Origin: Paraburkholderia bannensis
GTDB taxonomy: Bacteria; Pseudomonadota; Gammaproteobacteria; Burkholderiales; Burkholderiaceae
DNA: 64,000 nucleotides
NCBI RefSeq assembly: GCF_014200455.1
Contig: NZ_JACHBW010000011.1
Span: 186,001 to 250,000, forward strand
Reading direction: 5' to 3'
The notes beneath the pieces were generated by a model that made no database searches, was not told the origin of the DNA, and worked only from the letters and a program-made list of their open reading frames with translations. Below, piece by piece: positions 34,736-45,338 of the stretch (positions are counted from its first letter, which is position 1; each line of letters starts with the position of its first letter). The translations under genes were made by a program, and so were the position numbers.

Positions 34736-35042
34736 AGGCGCGTGAACGTGCGTATTTCGCCAGGCACGATCGCCGGGCACGAAGTGGAATTTAATCGCAC
34801 AGAAGCAGGTCGGCAGCATGTCGCCACGCAACTCGTGCATTCGCTCTCGCGCCGCCCCTTCGCCGGGGCGACGTTTTCTCCGTTATATTCCACCCGTGTA
34901 TATCTATAGCGAATCATCGCTTTTGTGCCTGGACGCGCGATCAGTAGAATCTGACGACTCGTTAAACGAGCCCGGTATCGAAGACCTGTCAAAGACTCGT
35001 CAAAGACCGTTTAAAAAGTCAACCCACTCGCGAGTTTCGACC
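34736..35042. other. Promoter region of the amino acid ABC transporter
   Basis: 307 bases with no gene. Near 34880-34915 the sequence is AT-rich (TTATATTCC, then TGTATATCTATAGCG), the likely promoter of the transporter operon. The rest shows nothing clear. Confidence 0.45.
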
Positions 35043-35822
35043 ATGAAAGCCATTCGCTCAGTACTGCTCGCCGCACTCCTGTCGGCGGTTGCCGCCGCGC
35101 CGGCATTCGCCGCCGATGAACTCGCCCAGATCAAGTCTTCCGGCGTGTTCCGTGTCGGCACGGAAGGCACTTACGCACCCTTCACCTATCACGACGAGAC
35201 GGGCAAACTGACCGGCTTCGATGTGGATATCGCTTCCGCCATCGCGCAGCGTCTGGGCGTCAAGCCGCAATTCGTCGAGGGCAAGTGGGACGGCCTGATC
35301 GCCGGCCTCGACGTGAACCGCTACGACGCCGTCATCAACGAAGTCTCGATCACCGACGCGCGCAAGGCCAAATACGATTTCTCGACGCCGTATATCGCCA
35401 CGCATGCCGTGCTGATCGTGCGTTCGGACAATACGACGATTCATTCCTTCGACGACCTGAAGGGCAAAAAATCGGCCAATACGTTGACCAGCAACTTCGG
35501 CAAGCTCGCCGCTTCGCATGGCGCCGATGTCGTGCCGGTGCAGGGCTTCAACGAATCGATCGATCTGCTGACTTCGGGCCGCGTCGACGCCACGGTGAAC
35601 GACTCGTTGTCCTTCCTGGACTTCCAGAAGCACAAGCCGGATGCGAAGCTGAAGATCGCCGCCACCGACACCAGTTCCGCCGACGATCAATCGGGCGTGC
35701 TGATCCGCAAGGGCAACCCGGAACTGCGCGAAGCCATCGACAAGGCGCTCGCCGACATCAAGGCCGATGGCACCTATGCGCGCATTTCGCAGAAGTACTT
35801 CGGCAAAGACGTTTCGCAATAA
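35043..35822 (+). CDS. Cystine-type amino acid ABC transporter, substrate-binding protein
   Basis: A 259-residue periplasmic binding protein with a 23-residue signal peptide (LLAALLSAVAAAPAFA). It shows the class III solute-binding signature GFDVDIASAIAQRLGV and the ligand-contact blocks VGTEGTYAPFTYHDETGKL and INEVSITDARKAKYDFS. The blocks KWDGLIAGLDVNRYDAVIN and YDFSTPY resemble E. coli FliY/TcyJ, which binds cystine. I therefore favour cystine or a related polar amino acid. It is the first gene of a three-gene transporter operon; the permease follows after 13 bases. Confidence 0.9.
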   Translation: MKAIRSVLLAALLSAVAAAPAFAADELAQIKSSGVFRVGTEGTYAPFTYHDETGKLTGFDVDIASAIAQRLGVKPQFVEGKWDGLIAGLDVNRYDAVINEVSITDARKAKYDFSTPYIATHAVLIVRSDNTTIHSFDDLKGKKSANTLTSNFGKLAASHGADVVPVQGFNESIDLLTSGRVDATVNDSLSFLDFQKHKPDAKLKIAATDTSSADDQSGVLIRKGNPELREAIDKALADIKADGTYARISQKYFGKDVSQ

Positions 35823-35835
35823 GGCGGGTTGAGCG

Positions 35836-36513
35836 ATGCCGGCATGGCTGCATCTGATGGGGCAATCGCTATGGCCCCTGCTTTACGCGGGACTGGTTTT
35901 CACCGTCCCGCTTACCCTGGCATCGTTCGCATTCGGGATCGTGCTGGCCTTTTTCGCAGCGCTCGCGCGCCTGTTCGGGCCGCGCTGGCTCGTGGCGATC
36001 GTGCGGTTCTATATCTGGCTGTTTCGCGGTTCGCCGCTGCTTGTTCAGTTGTTCGTCATCTTCTACGGACTCCCGAACGTTGGCATTGTGCTCGATCCGC
36101 TGACGGCCGCGATCATCGGCTTCTCACTCAACGTGGGCGCCTATAACGCCGAGGTCATTCGCGGCGTGATCGAATCGATACCGCGCGGACAATGGGAAGC
36201 CGCCTATTCGATGAACATGACGCGCGCACAGGCGCTGCGCCGGGTGATTCTTCCTCAGGCCACGCGCGTGGCGCTGCCGGCGCTGTCGAATTCGTTTATT
36301 TCGCTCGTGAAGGACACCTCGCTTGCGGCAGTGCTTACGGTGCCCGAGATCTTTCAGGCTGCGCAGCGCATTGCCGCAGTCACCTACGAGCCGCTGATTC
36401 TTTATTCCGAGGCCGCATTGATCTACCTGGTTTTCAGTTCCGTACTCTCGCATGCGCAAGGACGGCTCGAAGCGCGTTTTGGCCGCCATGCCCTGTTCTC
36501 GGCGGGGCGCTGA
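35836..36513 (+). CDS. Amino acid ABC transporter permease
   Basis: A 225-residue inner-membrane permease of the HisMQ family with about five helices. The EAA loop that docks onto the ATPase reads EAAYSMNMTRAQALRRVILPQ. The FRGSPLLVQLFVIFYGLP segment is typical of cystine/glutamine-type permeases. The stop overlaps the start of the ATPase gene (TGATG at 36511-36515), which indicates coupled translation. It probably works as a homodimer, since only one permease gene is present. Confidence 0.92.
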   Translation: MPAWLHLMGQSLWPLLYAGLVFTVPLTLASFAFGIVLAFFAALARLFGPRWLVAIVRFYIWLFRGSPLLVQLFVIFYGLPNVGIVLDPLTAAIIGFSLNVGAYNAEVIRGVIESIPRGQWEAAYSMNMTRAQALRRVILPQATRVALPALSNSFISLVKDTSLAAVLTVPEIFQAAQRIAAVTYEPLILYSEAALIYLVFSSVLSHAQGRLEARFGRHALFSAGR

Positions 36514-37271
36514 TGATCCGGCTCGAACACCTTGGCAAATCATTCGGCGAGCATCGTGTGCTCAACGCAATCGATCTGACGCTTGACGCCGGCAGCGTCA
36601 CGGCGTTGATCGGCCCTTCGGGCAGCGGCAAGAGCACCCTGCTACGCTGCATCAATCTGCTGGAAATGCCGGATGAGGGTTCGCTCGCCATTGGCGATGC
36701 GCGTATCGACTTCACGCCTGGGCGTAACGTTTCGCACGCGGAAATCGCCGCCGTGCGTCGGCACACGGGCATGGTGTTCCAGAACTTTCAGCTCTTTCCG
36801 CATCTCACCGTGATCGAGAACGTGATGGAGGGGCTCGTCACCGTGCTCAAGTGGGACCGCACGCGGGCGCGCGAAAGGGCGCAAGCGCTGCTGGACAAAG
36901 TCGGCATTGCGAGCAAGGCCGATGCATGGCCTTCGACGCTTTCGGGTGGCCAGCAACAGCGCGTGGCCATCGCCCGCGCGCTGGCCCCCTCGCCTCAGGT
37001 ACTGCTGTGCGATGAGCCTACTTCCGCGCTCGATCCCGAACTGTCCGCCGAAGTCGTGGACGTGCTGCGGAAACTGGCGCAGGAAGGCACGACGATGCTG
37101 ATGGCCACGCACGATCTGCGCCTCGCGGCGTCGATTGCGCACGATGCCGTGTTTCTCAAGGATGGTGCGATCGTCGAAGCCGGGCCATCGAGCGAACTGT
37201 TTGCGCGGCCGCGCGACGCGCGCACGGCGCGATTCGTTTCCACGCTGACGCAGACGAACACGCTTTCGTGA
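36513..37271 (+). CDS. Amino acid ABC transporter ATPase
   Basis: A 252-residue ABC ATPase. It shows Walker A GPSGSGKS (residues 35-42), Q-loop MVFQNFQLFPHLTV, signature LSGGQQQR, Walker B VLLCDEPTSALDPE and H-loop MATHD. It couples ATP hydrolysis to uptake by the binding protein and permease encoded immediately upstream. The ATG overlaps the permease stop. Its end is 27 bases from the end of the convergent LysR gene. Confidence 0.95.
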   Translation: MIRLEHLGKSFGEHRVLNAIDLTLDAGSVTALIGPSGSGKSTLLRCINLLEMPDEGSLAIGDARIDFTPGRNVSHAEIAAVRRHTGMVFQNFQLFPHLTVIENVMEGLVTVLKWDRTRARERAQALLDKVGIASKADAWPSTLSGGQQQRVAIARALAPSPQVLLCDEPTSALDPELSAEVVDVLRKLAQEGTTMLMATHDLRLAASIAHDAVFLKDGAIVEAGPSSELFARPRDARTARFVSTLTQTNTLS

Positions 37272-37298
37272 ACGCTTTGTCGTGAACGCCTGCGCGCC

Positions 37299-38186
37299 CT
37301 ACCGCGCCAGGCGCGCTTGCAGAAATTCGATAAAGCGCTGAACCTTGGCAGGTAAAAGCCGGGTCTCCGTGATCGCGTAGATCGGCACGGCGTCGCCGTG
37401 CCAACCCGGCAGCACGGGGCGCAACGCTCCGCTGGCCAGATCGTCGGCAACGACATCCTGCGGCATCAGCACGATGCCTCTATCAAGCACCGCCAGGCGG
37501 CGAATCATGGCGACGCTGTTGAGCGCGAAGCGCCCACTCACAGGCACCGTGATCGAACGCCTGTTTGAAGCTTGATCCGCATGCATTGTCCATTCGGATG
37601 CCTTAAGAATCGTCAGACATTCATGATTGACGAGATCGGCGGGCTTGGCGGGCTCGCCTGCGCGCTGCAGATAACCGGGCGAAGCAAACAGATACGGCTT
37701 GAGTGAAGCCAGCGGCCGCGCAATCAATTGCGAGTCTTCCGGTTCGCCGATCCGCAGCGCCACGTCAAAACGCTCGCTCACGAGATCGATACGCCGTGAG
37801 GTGAGGTCGAGATCGAAGCTGATGCCGGGATATATCGCGGCAAACTCCACCAGCAGCGGCGCGAGATAGGTGACGCCGAAATCCACCGGCATCGACACGC
37901 GCAGCACGCCGCCAGGCTGCGCAAGCATTTCGCCAAGTTGCTCGTGCGCAAGCCGCGCTTCTTCGACGATGCGCTTGCAGCGCTCGAAGTAAAGCTGCCC
38001 GGCCTCGGTCAATTCGATCCTGCGCGTGGTCCGGTGCAGCAGACGCAAGCCGATGCTTTTCTCCAGCGCGGAAATTCTTCGCGACAGCGTCGAATTCGGT
38101 ATGCCCACCGCCTCGGCGGCGTGGCGAAAGCCTTTGGCTTTGACGACCTCCACGAACAAGGCCATGTCATTGAGGTAATCGTCCAT
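37299..38186 (-). CDS. LysR family transcriptional regulator
   Basis: A regulator of about 295 residues with an N-terminal helix-turn-helix (FRHAAEAVGIPNSTLSRRISA, LEKSIGLRLLHRTTRRIELT) and a full effector domain. Two in-frame ATGs exist; the second (38186) has GGAG at a better distance (8 bases) than the first (38192, 2 bases). It is divergent from the Old Yellow Enzyme gene, with a perfect dyad at 38198-38213 in the spacer. It most likely controls that gene in response to an electrophile; the effector is unknown. Confidence 0.92.
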   Translation of the reverse strand: MDDYLNDMALFVEVVKAKGFRHAAEAVGIPNSTLSRRISALEKSIGLRLLHRTTRRIELTEAGQLYFERCKRIVEEARLAHEQLGEMLAQPGGVLRVSMPVDFGVTYLAPLLVEFAAIYPGISFDLDLTSRRIDLVSERFDVALRIGEPEDSQLIARPLASLKPYLFASPGYLQRAGEPAKPADLVNHECLTILKASEWTMHADQASNRRSITVPVSGRFALNSVAMIRRLAVLDRGIVLMPQDVVADDLASGALRPVLPGWHGDAVPIYAITETRLLPAKVQRFIEFLQARLAR

Positions 38187-38197
38187 CTGCATTGCTC

Positions 38198-38213
38198 CAT
38201 TGATGGATCAATG
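38198..38213. promoter_or_regulatory. Perfect dyad between LysR and Old Yellow Enzyme genes
   Basis: CATTGAT-GG-ATCAATG: 7-base arms around two bases. It lies immediately upstream of the LysR gene and about 80 bases from the divergent reductase start. It also overlaps the LysR leader, so binding could repress the regulator. Confidence 0.5.
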
Positions 38214-38292
38214 ATATCCGATACACCGGGTTTATCTCTTTTGCGAAGCAGACGATGATGGTTGCGTCTCCACTCCATTCGAGGAACTCATC

Positions 38293-39366
38293 GTGAGCAC
38301 CTTATTCGAACCCGTTAATGTTGGCCGATATACCCTGAAGAACCGCCTGGTCATGGCCCCGATGACCCGCTCGCGCGCCCAGTACGACGGCACGCCCGGC
38401 GCGCTGGCCGTCGAGTATTACGCGCAACGCGCAAGCATGGGCATGATCATCACGGAAGGCACGCAGCCCTCGGCCGACGGCCAGGGCTACCTCTCGACGC
38501 CGGGCATCTACACCGACGCACACGTCGCAGGCTGGAAAAACATCGCCAACGCCGTGCATGCGAAAGGCGGCCACCTGTTCATCCAGTTGATGCACGCCGG
38601 GCGCATGTCCCATCCCGACAACACGCCTCATCACCGTGCGGCTGTTGCGCCGTCGGCCATCGCGCCGGGCGCGGGGATGTTCACGGCGACGGGCATGCAG
38701 GATATTCCGGTGCCGCGCGCAATGAGCGTCGAGGAGATCCAGCAGACGGTCGCCGATTTTGCCTTCGCCGCACGCCGCGCGATCGAGGCCGGCGCGGACG
38801 GCGTCGAGATTCACGGCGCCAACGCCTATCTGGTTCAACAGTTCTTTGCCCCGAGTGCCAATACGCGCACCGATCAATACGGCGGTTCCATCGAGAATCG
38901 CGCGCGCTTCGCGATCGAAGTCGCAACGGCGATCGCGCACGAGATCGGCGCGGATCGCACCGCGATTCGCCTGTCTCCGGGCATGGCGCTGTGGGGCATC
39001 GACGAAGGCGCGCAAGGACCTGCGCTTTACCGTTACCTCGTGAGCGAACTCAACAAGCTGGGGCTGGCGTGGCTGCACATCGCCCATCAAGGCGACGAGC
39101 CGCTGCTCGCAGACATTCGCAGACTGTGGACCGGTACGTTGATGCTGAATCGTCCCGGCAAAGCGCGCGAGCAGGTGGGCGCGGATATCGCCTCGCAGAT
39201 TGCGGATCTCGAATCCTACGGCGCGATGGTGCTGGCGAATCCGGATTTCGTCGAACGCATCAAGACGAATGCGCCGCTGAACGAAGCGCGCCGGGAAGGC
39301 TTTTTTGGCGGCACGGAAAAGTTTTATACGGACTATCCGACCTTGAGCGAAGCCCCTGTCGAGTGA
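38293..39366 (+). CDS. nemA: Old Yellow Enzyme/N-ethylmaleimide reductase-like alkene reductase
   Basis: A 357-residue FMN-dependent TIM-barrel ene-reductase. FMN and active-site segments are visible: RLVMAPMTRSRA (residues 18-29), TEGTQPSADGQGY, FIQLMHAGRMSHP, the substrate-binding HGANAYLVQQFF (His and Asn pair) and TDQYGGSIENRARF. The GTG start is preceded by GAGGAAC. Enzymes of this class reduce activated C=C bonds, maleimides, nitro-esters and quinones with NADPH. It is divergent from a LysR gene that probably senses such electrophiles. The 7-base-arm dyad at 39378-39405 just after the stop may act as a terminator with the opposing ABC-F gene. Confidence 0.92.
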   Translation: MSTLFEPVNVGRYTLKNRLVMAPMTRSRAQYDGTPGALAVEYYAQRASMGMIITEGTQPSADGQGYLSTPGIYTDAHVAGWKNIANAVHAKGGHLFIQLMHAGRMSHPDNTPHHRAAVAPSAIAPGAGMFTATGMQDIPVPRAMSVEEIQQTVADFAFAARRAIEAGADGVEIHGANAYLVQQFFAPSANTRTDQYGGSIENRARFAIEVATAIAHEIGADRTAIRLSPGMALWGIDEGAQGPALYRYLVSELNKLGLAWLHIAHQGDEPLLADIRRLWTGTLMLNRPGKAREQVGADIASQIADLESYGAMVLANPDFVERIKTNAPLNEARREGFFGGTEKFYTDYPTLSEAPVE

Positions 39367-39377
39367 GTCGCCATCTC

Positions 39378-39397
39378 GCGCCTGGCGGGCGCTGGCC

Positions 39398-39405
<8 letters not shown>
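39378..39405. terminator. Hairpin between convergent reductase and ABC-F genes
   Basis: GCGCCTG (39378-39384) pairs with CAGGCGC (39399-39405) around 14 bases. It covers the ABC-F stop codon region. There is no T tract; low confidence as a terminator. Confidence 0.35.
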
Positions 39406-41080
<1,675 letters not shown>

Positions 41081-41539
41081 AAGGGGCTACTTCGGAGAGG
41101 ACACGCATGATAGCCCAATGGGCGGCGAGGGCTGGGGTTTTTGTGGGGGCGGCGGGCCTGCAGCGGGCGCGGACGCCGGCGCGCGAGGCCTTGCGAATGC
41201 AGGGTCAGGACAGAGTCACGAAAGGGTCGGGACAGGTTCAGCCGCCTTTCGCTAACCCACCCCCTCTAAAAAACGGCTCCCTGCAGCTCCCCGCTTTGCC
41301 GTTCTATTTTAATTCTCACCAAATAGTTAATATTCGCAAATCAAGGAGCACCGCAACGAGAATACCAACCCCGTTGAAAAATCGCGTTTATTACTGCTTT
41401 CGCAATGCTCAATTGCGGTATTTAAACCGAAAAAAAGCCTCCACGTAAACCCCTATCGGTAACTACCTGGTTAATTCCATACACTGCGGGCTTCAGTACG
41501 GAAGCCGCGGTATCGCGCCGCGGCAAAGCAAGACCTGCG
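41081..41539. other. AT-rich region upstream of the CynX-type permease
   Basis: 459 bases without a gene. The part 41290-41480 is much richer in A/T than the surroundings, suggesting promoter DNA or a small horizontally acquired or degraded segment. No clear operator was recognised. Confidence 0.45.
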
Positions 41540-42772
41540 ATGAATACCCGCCTCCTGCCGCCCCGGGCGCAAACCGCCGTCCCCACCCGGCGCACGGCCC
41601 ACAGCCTGCTCGCCCTGATCGGCATCCTGCTGGTCGCCGCCAATCTGCGCGCGGCCGTCGCTGCGCTCTCGCCGATCTACGATCTCATCTGCAAGAGTTA
41701 TCTGGTTTCACCACAAGCCCAGGGCGTGCTCGGTTCGCTGCCGGCGCTGGCGTTTTCGGTATTCGGCTGCTGTGCGCCGGCCATCAACCGGCGGCTCGGC
41801 CTGGAGCGCGGCATCGCGCTGGCCATGCTGCTGGTCTGCGCGGGCGACATGGGCCGCGCGTGGCTGTCCGGGTCGGTCTGGAGCCTGGGCATGTTTTCGC
41901 TGATCGCGCTCGGCGGCATGGGCATGGCCAACGTGCTGCTGCCCGCCACGATCAAGCGCTATCTGCCGCAACGCATTGGCGCGATGACGGCCGCCTACTG
42001 CATCATGTCGGCCGTCGGCGCGGCGGCGCCCTCGCTGCTCGCGGTGCCCGTCGCGCATCTGTTCGGCTGGCGCGTGTCGGTGGGCGCGTGGTCGCTGCTG
42101 GCCGTGGCGGCAGCGCTGCCCTGGCTCCTGCTGCACCGGCCGCGAACCGCAGTACGGGGCGCACGCGACGGCGGGCTCGCGCGGCTGGCGTTGCGCTGGC
42201 CGCAAACCTGGGCGCTGGTGGTCGTGTTCGCGGGCGGCGCGTGGGTGATGTACGCCCTGCTCGCCTGGCTGCCGACGATGCTGGTGCAGACAGCCCACGT
42301 CGCCCCCGCCCACGCGGGCGCGATGCTCGCGCTGTATAGCCTCGTCGGGCTCGCGCACAACCTCGTGGTGCCGAATCTGCTCGCCACGACGCGTCGGCCC
42401 GAGCGCGTGGTGATGGTCGCGGCGGCCTGCACCGTGGCTGGCACGCTGGGCCTTGCGTATTGCCCGCAACTGGCGCTGCTGTGGGTGATCCCGGCGGGAC
42501 TGGGCGCGATGGCGATCACCATCGGCCTCACGCTCATCAATCTGCGCAGCCGCACCGAAAGCGGCACCACGGCGCTCAGCGGCGTCATGCAGGCAATCGG
42601 CTATCTGATCGCTGCGTCGGGACCGTGGATGACCGGCAAGCTCCATGCGCTCAGCGGCGGCTGGCTCGCGCCCTGCTGGCTGATGGCGGCCACCGGCGTG
42701 CTGATCGGCATCGCGGGTTTCGCGGCGACGCGCCAGGGGTTTCTGGAAGACCGCGCCGCGCAGGCGCAATAA
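41540..42772 (+). CDS. MFS transporter, CynX/NimT type
   Basis: A 410-residue, 12-helix permease of the CynX/NimT branch of the major facilitator superfamily. The start region RTAHSLLALIGILLVAANLRAAVAA contains the NLRAAV motif typical of this branch. Further marks are GMGMANVLLPATIKRYLP in helix 4 and LTLINLRSRTESGTTALSG near helix 10. Family members carry cyanate, 2-nitroimidazole or related small anions, but for most the substrate is unknown. It is monocistronic, with a tRNA-editing gene convergent downstream. Confidence 0.88.
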   Translation: MNTRLLPPRAQTAVPTRRTAHSLLALIGILLVAANLRAAVAALSPIYDLICKSYLVSPQAQGVLGSLPALAFSVFGCCAPAINRRLGLERGIALAMLLVCAGDMGRAWLSGSVWSLGMFSLIALGGMGMANVLLPATIKRYLPQRIGAMTAAYCIMSAVGAAAPSLLAVPVAHLFGWRVSVGAWSLLAVAAALPWLLLHRPRTAVRGARDGGLARLALRWPQTWALVVVFAGGAWVMYALLAWLPTMLVQTAHVAPAHAGAMLALYSLVGLAHNLVVPNLLATTRRPERVVMVAAACTVAGTLGLAYCPQLALLWVIPAGLGAMAITIGLTLINLRSRTESGTTALSGVMQAIGYLIAASGPWMTGKLHALSGGWLAPCWLMAATGVLIGIAGFAATRQGFLEDRAAQAQ

Positions 42773-42821
42773 GCTTTCGCGCGCGGCGCTGTCGTGCGTT
42801 TTGGTCGCCGGGTTTCGTCAC

Positions 42822-43319
42822 TCAAGGCTCTCGCGCCGGCACGTCGACCCAGCGGATCGCGTGCCCGACTCGCTGGCAAAAGGCCTCCAGCGTGCGCCGC
42901 GTGAGCGACACGGTCACCGCATTGTCGAGCGGATGAAACAGCACACGCTCCTCGGCCTGCAGGGCCGTGTCGATCACCAGCGCGATCTCCTCCTCCGTAT
43001 CGTTGGCGAGGGCAAGCGGGCTGAGCGCGCCCGACCATGTGCCGAGCTTCGCCTCCAGCTGAACGGCATCGGCAAACGACAGCCGCGAGGATTCCAGATG
43101 CCGCGCCAAAGCCTTCAAATCGACGCTTTTGCTTGCGGGCACAACGAGCAGATACAAGCCGTTTCGATCGCGGATCAGCAGGTTTTTGCAGATCGCCCCG
43201 ACAAGCCCCGACTCCAGCGCATGGAATTCGTCGACGCTGAGCACCGCGCGATGCGTGCGCAGTTCGATCGGGTCGCCACAGGTATTGAGCAGGTCGAGCA
43301 GGTCCGCGGTGTTCAACAT
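42822..43319 (-). CDS. Prolyl-tRNA editing protein (ProX/YbaK family)
   Basis: A 165-residue YbaK/ProXp-type trans-editing protein. The core has the catalytic Lys in ICKNLLIRDRNGLYLLVVPA and the alanine-exclusion block LGTWSGALSPLALANDTEE. The N-terminus MLNTADLLDLLNTCGDPIEL and length match ProXp-ala (PrdX), which removes Ala from mischarged tRNA-Pro. I start it at the ATG at 43319 (GGAG 11 bases upstream); a longer frame upstream is not homologous. It is divergent from the gene at 43451. Confidence 0.87.
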   Translation of the reverse strand: MLNTADLLDLLNTCGDPIELRTHRAVLSVDEFHALESGLVGAICKNLLIRDRNGLYLLVVPASKSVDLKALARHLESSRLSFADAVQLEAKLGTWSGALSPLALANDTEEEIALVIDTALQAEERVLFHPLDNAVTVSLTRRTLEAFCQRVGHAIRWVDVPAREP

Positions 43320-43450
43320 CGATGAAGTCGCTCCAGGTTGGCGCGCCGCATCTGCGGTAACCTTGAAAGCGGGCGCAGATTCAGCCGCTTGAATCTTGCA
43401 ATTCTTATACCATCGTTGCATCGCCGGCTTCGCCATATGCCGGAATTTAC

Positions 43451-44857
43451 GTGCGCACCCGCATGACGCTGCCTCCGCCGCCTCTGTTGCTCGCCGAAAC
43501 GCTGCTCCGAGTCAAGCGGCGCTATCGCCTGCCGCCGCTCGCCACGCCCGCGTCGCTGACCGAAGCCGACACCCCGGCCACGAGGCTCGCCGTCGCCATC
43601 GAAGCGGCCCGTAAGGCGGTAGCCAGCGCCCATGTGCCGGAGGCGGCGCTCGAACGCCTGTTCGTCGACGCGCTCGCGCAGACGATCCGCCAGGCGATGC
43701 GCGAAGAAGGCGGCGACGCCATGCTGCAAGCCACCGTGCTGCGCCACCGCGAGGCGCAAGTGCGCGAATACGCGGAACTCGCCGCCAGCGCCGACCAGGA
43801 TCGGCGCACGATTCATGCGTCGGTCAATGCGATCGCCCATCCGGCCAAGCTGGAGCGCCAGCCTCCGGGCGCGCAGCGCGAGGCGCTCACGCGTCTGCAG
43901 GCGGCGGCATCGGCCGCTGCGTGGTCCGATCTGAAGCGTGAACTGGACGCGCTGCACGCAAGCCCCGAAATCGCGGCATCGCCTGCGCTCGCGCGCGACA
44001 TCGCCAAACTTGCGGCACAACCCGCGCTCGCCCATCTGTTGCGGCTCGATACTCTCGCCGCCAACGAGCGCGTGCGCCAGTACCGCGCCTTGCTCGATCG
44101 CAACGGCCCACGGCCCGGCAGCGCGCAGGCCATCGCGCAAGGCACGCGTTCGCAGCAGCGCGGCGCCGCGGTCGAGATGCTCGCCATGCAGGCGCTCGAC
44201 GCGTTGGCCCAGCGCATGAACGCCGCCGCCCCGGCCGGGCCGCCCTGGCGCGTGGTGAGCTCGATGCGCGTGCCCTCCGCCATTCCCGGCAGCCACGAAC
44301 GCGCCAAGACCGAATGGGACGCCGTGCTGCTCGAACGCGCCCCGGCCGCCGCCGCTCACGGGGGCGAAGAAGTCTGGAACATCCGCCTGCTGCTGGAAGC
44401 CAAGGCGTCGGTCGATGCTGCCACGACCGATCTGCCTCGTCTGCTGCGCGGCCTGCGTCTGCTCGCGCACGCCGATGTCGACCGGATCTATGGATTCGAA
44501 ACGCAGCAAGGCCACGTGAAACTGAGCGGAGCGTCGCTGCACGCGCTATCGACCGACGACGACGCCTTGCGCCATGCCGTGCTGTACTGCTGCGACGCGC
44601 CCGCGGAAACGCCGGCGCGCCTGCTGGGCGCCGCCAGCCGAATGCAGCTTTTATCGGCCCATCCAAGCGTCGGTTACGCGAACGCACTGGCCGAGCATCG
44701 CAGCGCCAACGCCCACGCGCTCGCACCCATCTGGCAGGCGCTGCTGGAGTCGCCGCACTGGCATTCGGTACTGCATCAATATCCGATGCTGGGTCAGGTT
44801 CGCGACCTCATGGTCCATACCGACGATCTGATGGCAGCGATCCGCTCATTGCCCTAG
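43451..44857 (+). CDS. Uncharacterised protein with PD-(D/E)XK nuclease-like motif
   Basis: A 468-residue helical, Ala-rich cytosolic protein starting at GTG 43451 (an ATG 12 bases later is equally possible). The N-terminal two thirds are long helices, possibly coiled coil (ASLTEADTPATRLAVAIEAA). Near residues 290-320 the order EWDAVLLERAP, then NIRLLLEAKAS, gives the D-x(n)-E-x-K pattern of PD-(D/E)XK nucleases, with Asp at the first strand and Glu-Ala-Lys at the second. Homologues in Burkholderia are often annotated without evidence as DAHP synthase; I see no such fold. Nuclease function is inference from the motif alone. Confidence 0.6.
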   Translation: MRTRMTLPPPPLLLAETLLRVKRRYRLPPLATPASLTEADTPATRLAVAIEAARKAVASAHVPEAALERLFVDALAQTIRQAMREEGGDAMLQATVLRHREAQVREYAELAASADQDRRTIHASVNAIAHPAKLERQPPGAQREALTRLQAAASAAAWSDLKRELDALHASPEIAASPALARDIAKLAAQPALAHLLRLDTLAANERVRQYRALLDRNGPRPGSAQAIAQGTRSQQRGAAVEMLAMQALDALAQRMNAAAPAGPPWRVVSSMRVPSAIPGSHERAKTEWDAVLLERAPAAAAHGGEEVWNIRLLLEAKASVDAATTDLPRLLRGLRLLAHADVDRIYGFETQQGHVKLSGASLHALSTDDDALRHAVLYCCDAPAETPARLLGAASRMQLLSAHPSVGYANALAEHRSANAHALAPIWQALLESPHWHSVLHQYPMLGQVRDLMVHTDDLMAAIRSLP

Positions 44858-44902
44858 GTGCGTTTCATACAGGAATACGAAACATGGCAAGCCCGCCAGT
44901 TT

Positions 44903-44948
44903 CAATCAGGCTTTATTGATATTGAAGCGCGAACCCTTCGCCTGATTG
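44903..44948. repeat. 9-base inverted repeat with internal hairpin
   Basis: CAATCAGGC (44903-44911) and GCCTGATTG (44940-44948) are perfectly complementary. The loop itself contains GAAG/CTTC. It lies between convergent genes, so it may serve as a terminator for both. Confidence 0.5.
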
Positions 44949-44957
44949 ACCCGGCAA

Positions 44958-45338
44958 TCAGTTACAGCCCATTACCGTGCAATAGTGGGTATAAACCACG
45001 CCATTGCCAGCCATGCCTGAAATCGTGCGCGTGCCGTTGCCGTAATCGGTGATGGTTTCGTTCCAGTTGGCGCCATCCGGTGTCACGCCGCTCAGGAATG
45101 TGGTGCTGCCGGCAGTGGTCGGAATGCCGTCGGACTGGGCGCCCGTCCTCGGCGGCTTTTCGTTGACTGGCGTGGTATTGCCGAAATGCTGCACCGTGTA
45201 ATTATTGCCGGATTCGTCGACGCAATCCTGAATCACGCGGTTGCCCGAGCAAACAGCGGACGTCTCGGGCGCAGCGGCGTTCGCCGTTGAAGCGCAGGCC
45301 ATGGCGGCCATGCAAAGACTCAGTGCGATACGCTTCAA
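44958..45338 (-). CDS. Small secreted protein, Cys-containing
   Basis: A 126-residue protein from a TTG start (45336-45338) with GGAG 6 bases upstream. A signal peptide (LSLCMAAMACASTANA) is followed by a Thr/Asn/Gly-rich mature domain with four Cys (two near the N-terminus, two at the end: HYCTVMGCN), probably two disulfides. It is periplasmic or secreted. I do not recognise the family. It lies in front of the exopolysaccharide locus, but functional linkage is unknown. Confidence 0.65.
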   Translation of the reverse strand: MKRIALSLCMAAMACASTANAAAPETSAVCSGNRVIQDCVDESGNNYTVQHFGNTTPVNEKPPRTGAQSDGIPTTAGSTTFLSGVTPDGANWNETITDYGNGTRTISGMAGNGVVYTHYCTVMGCN

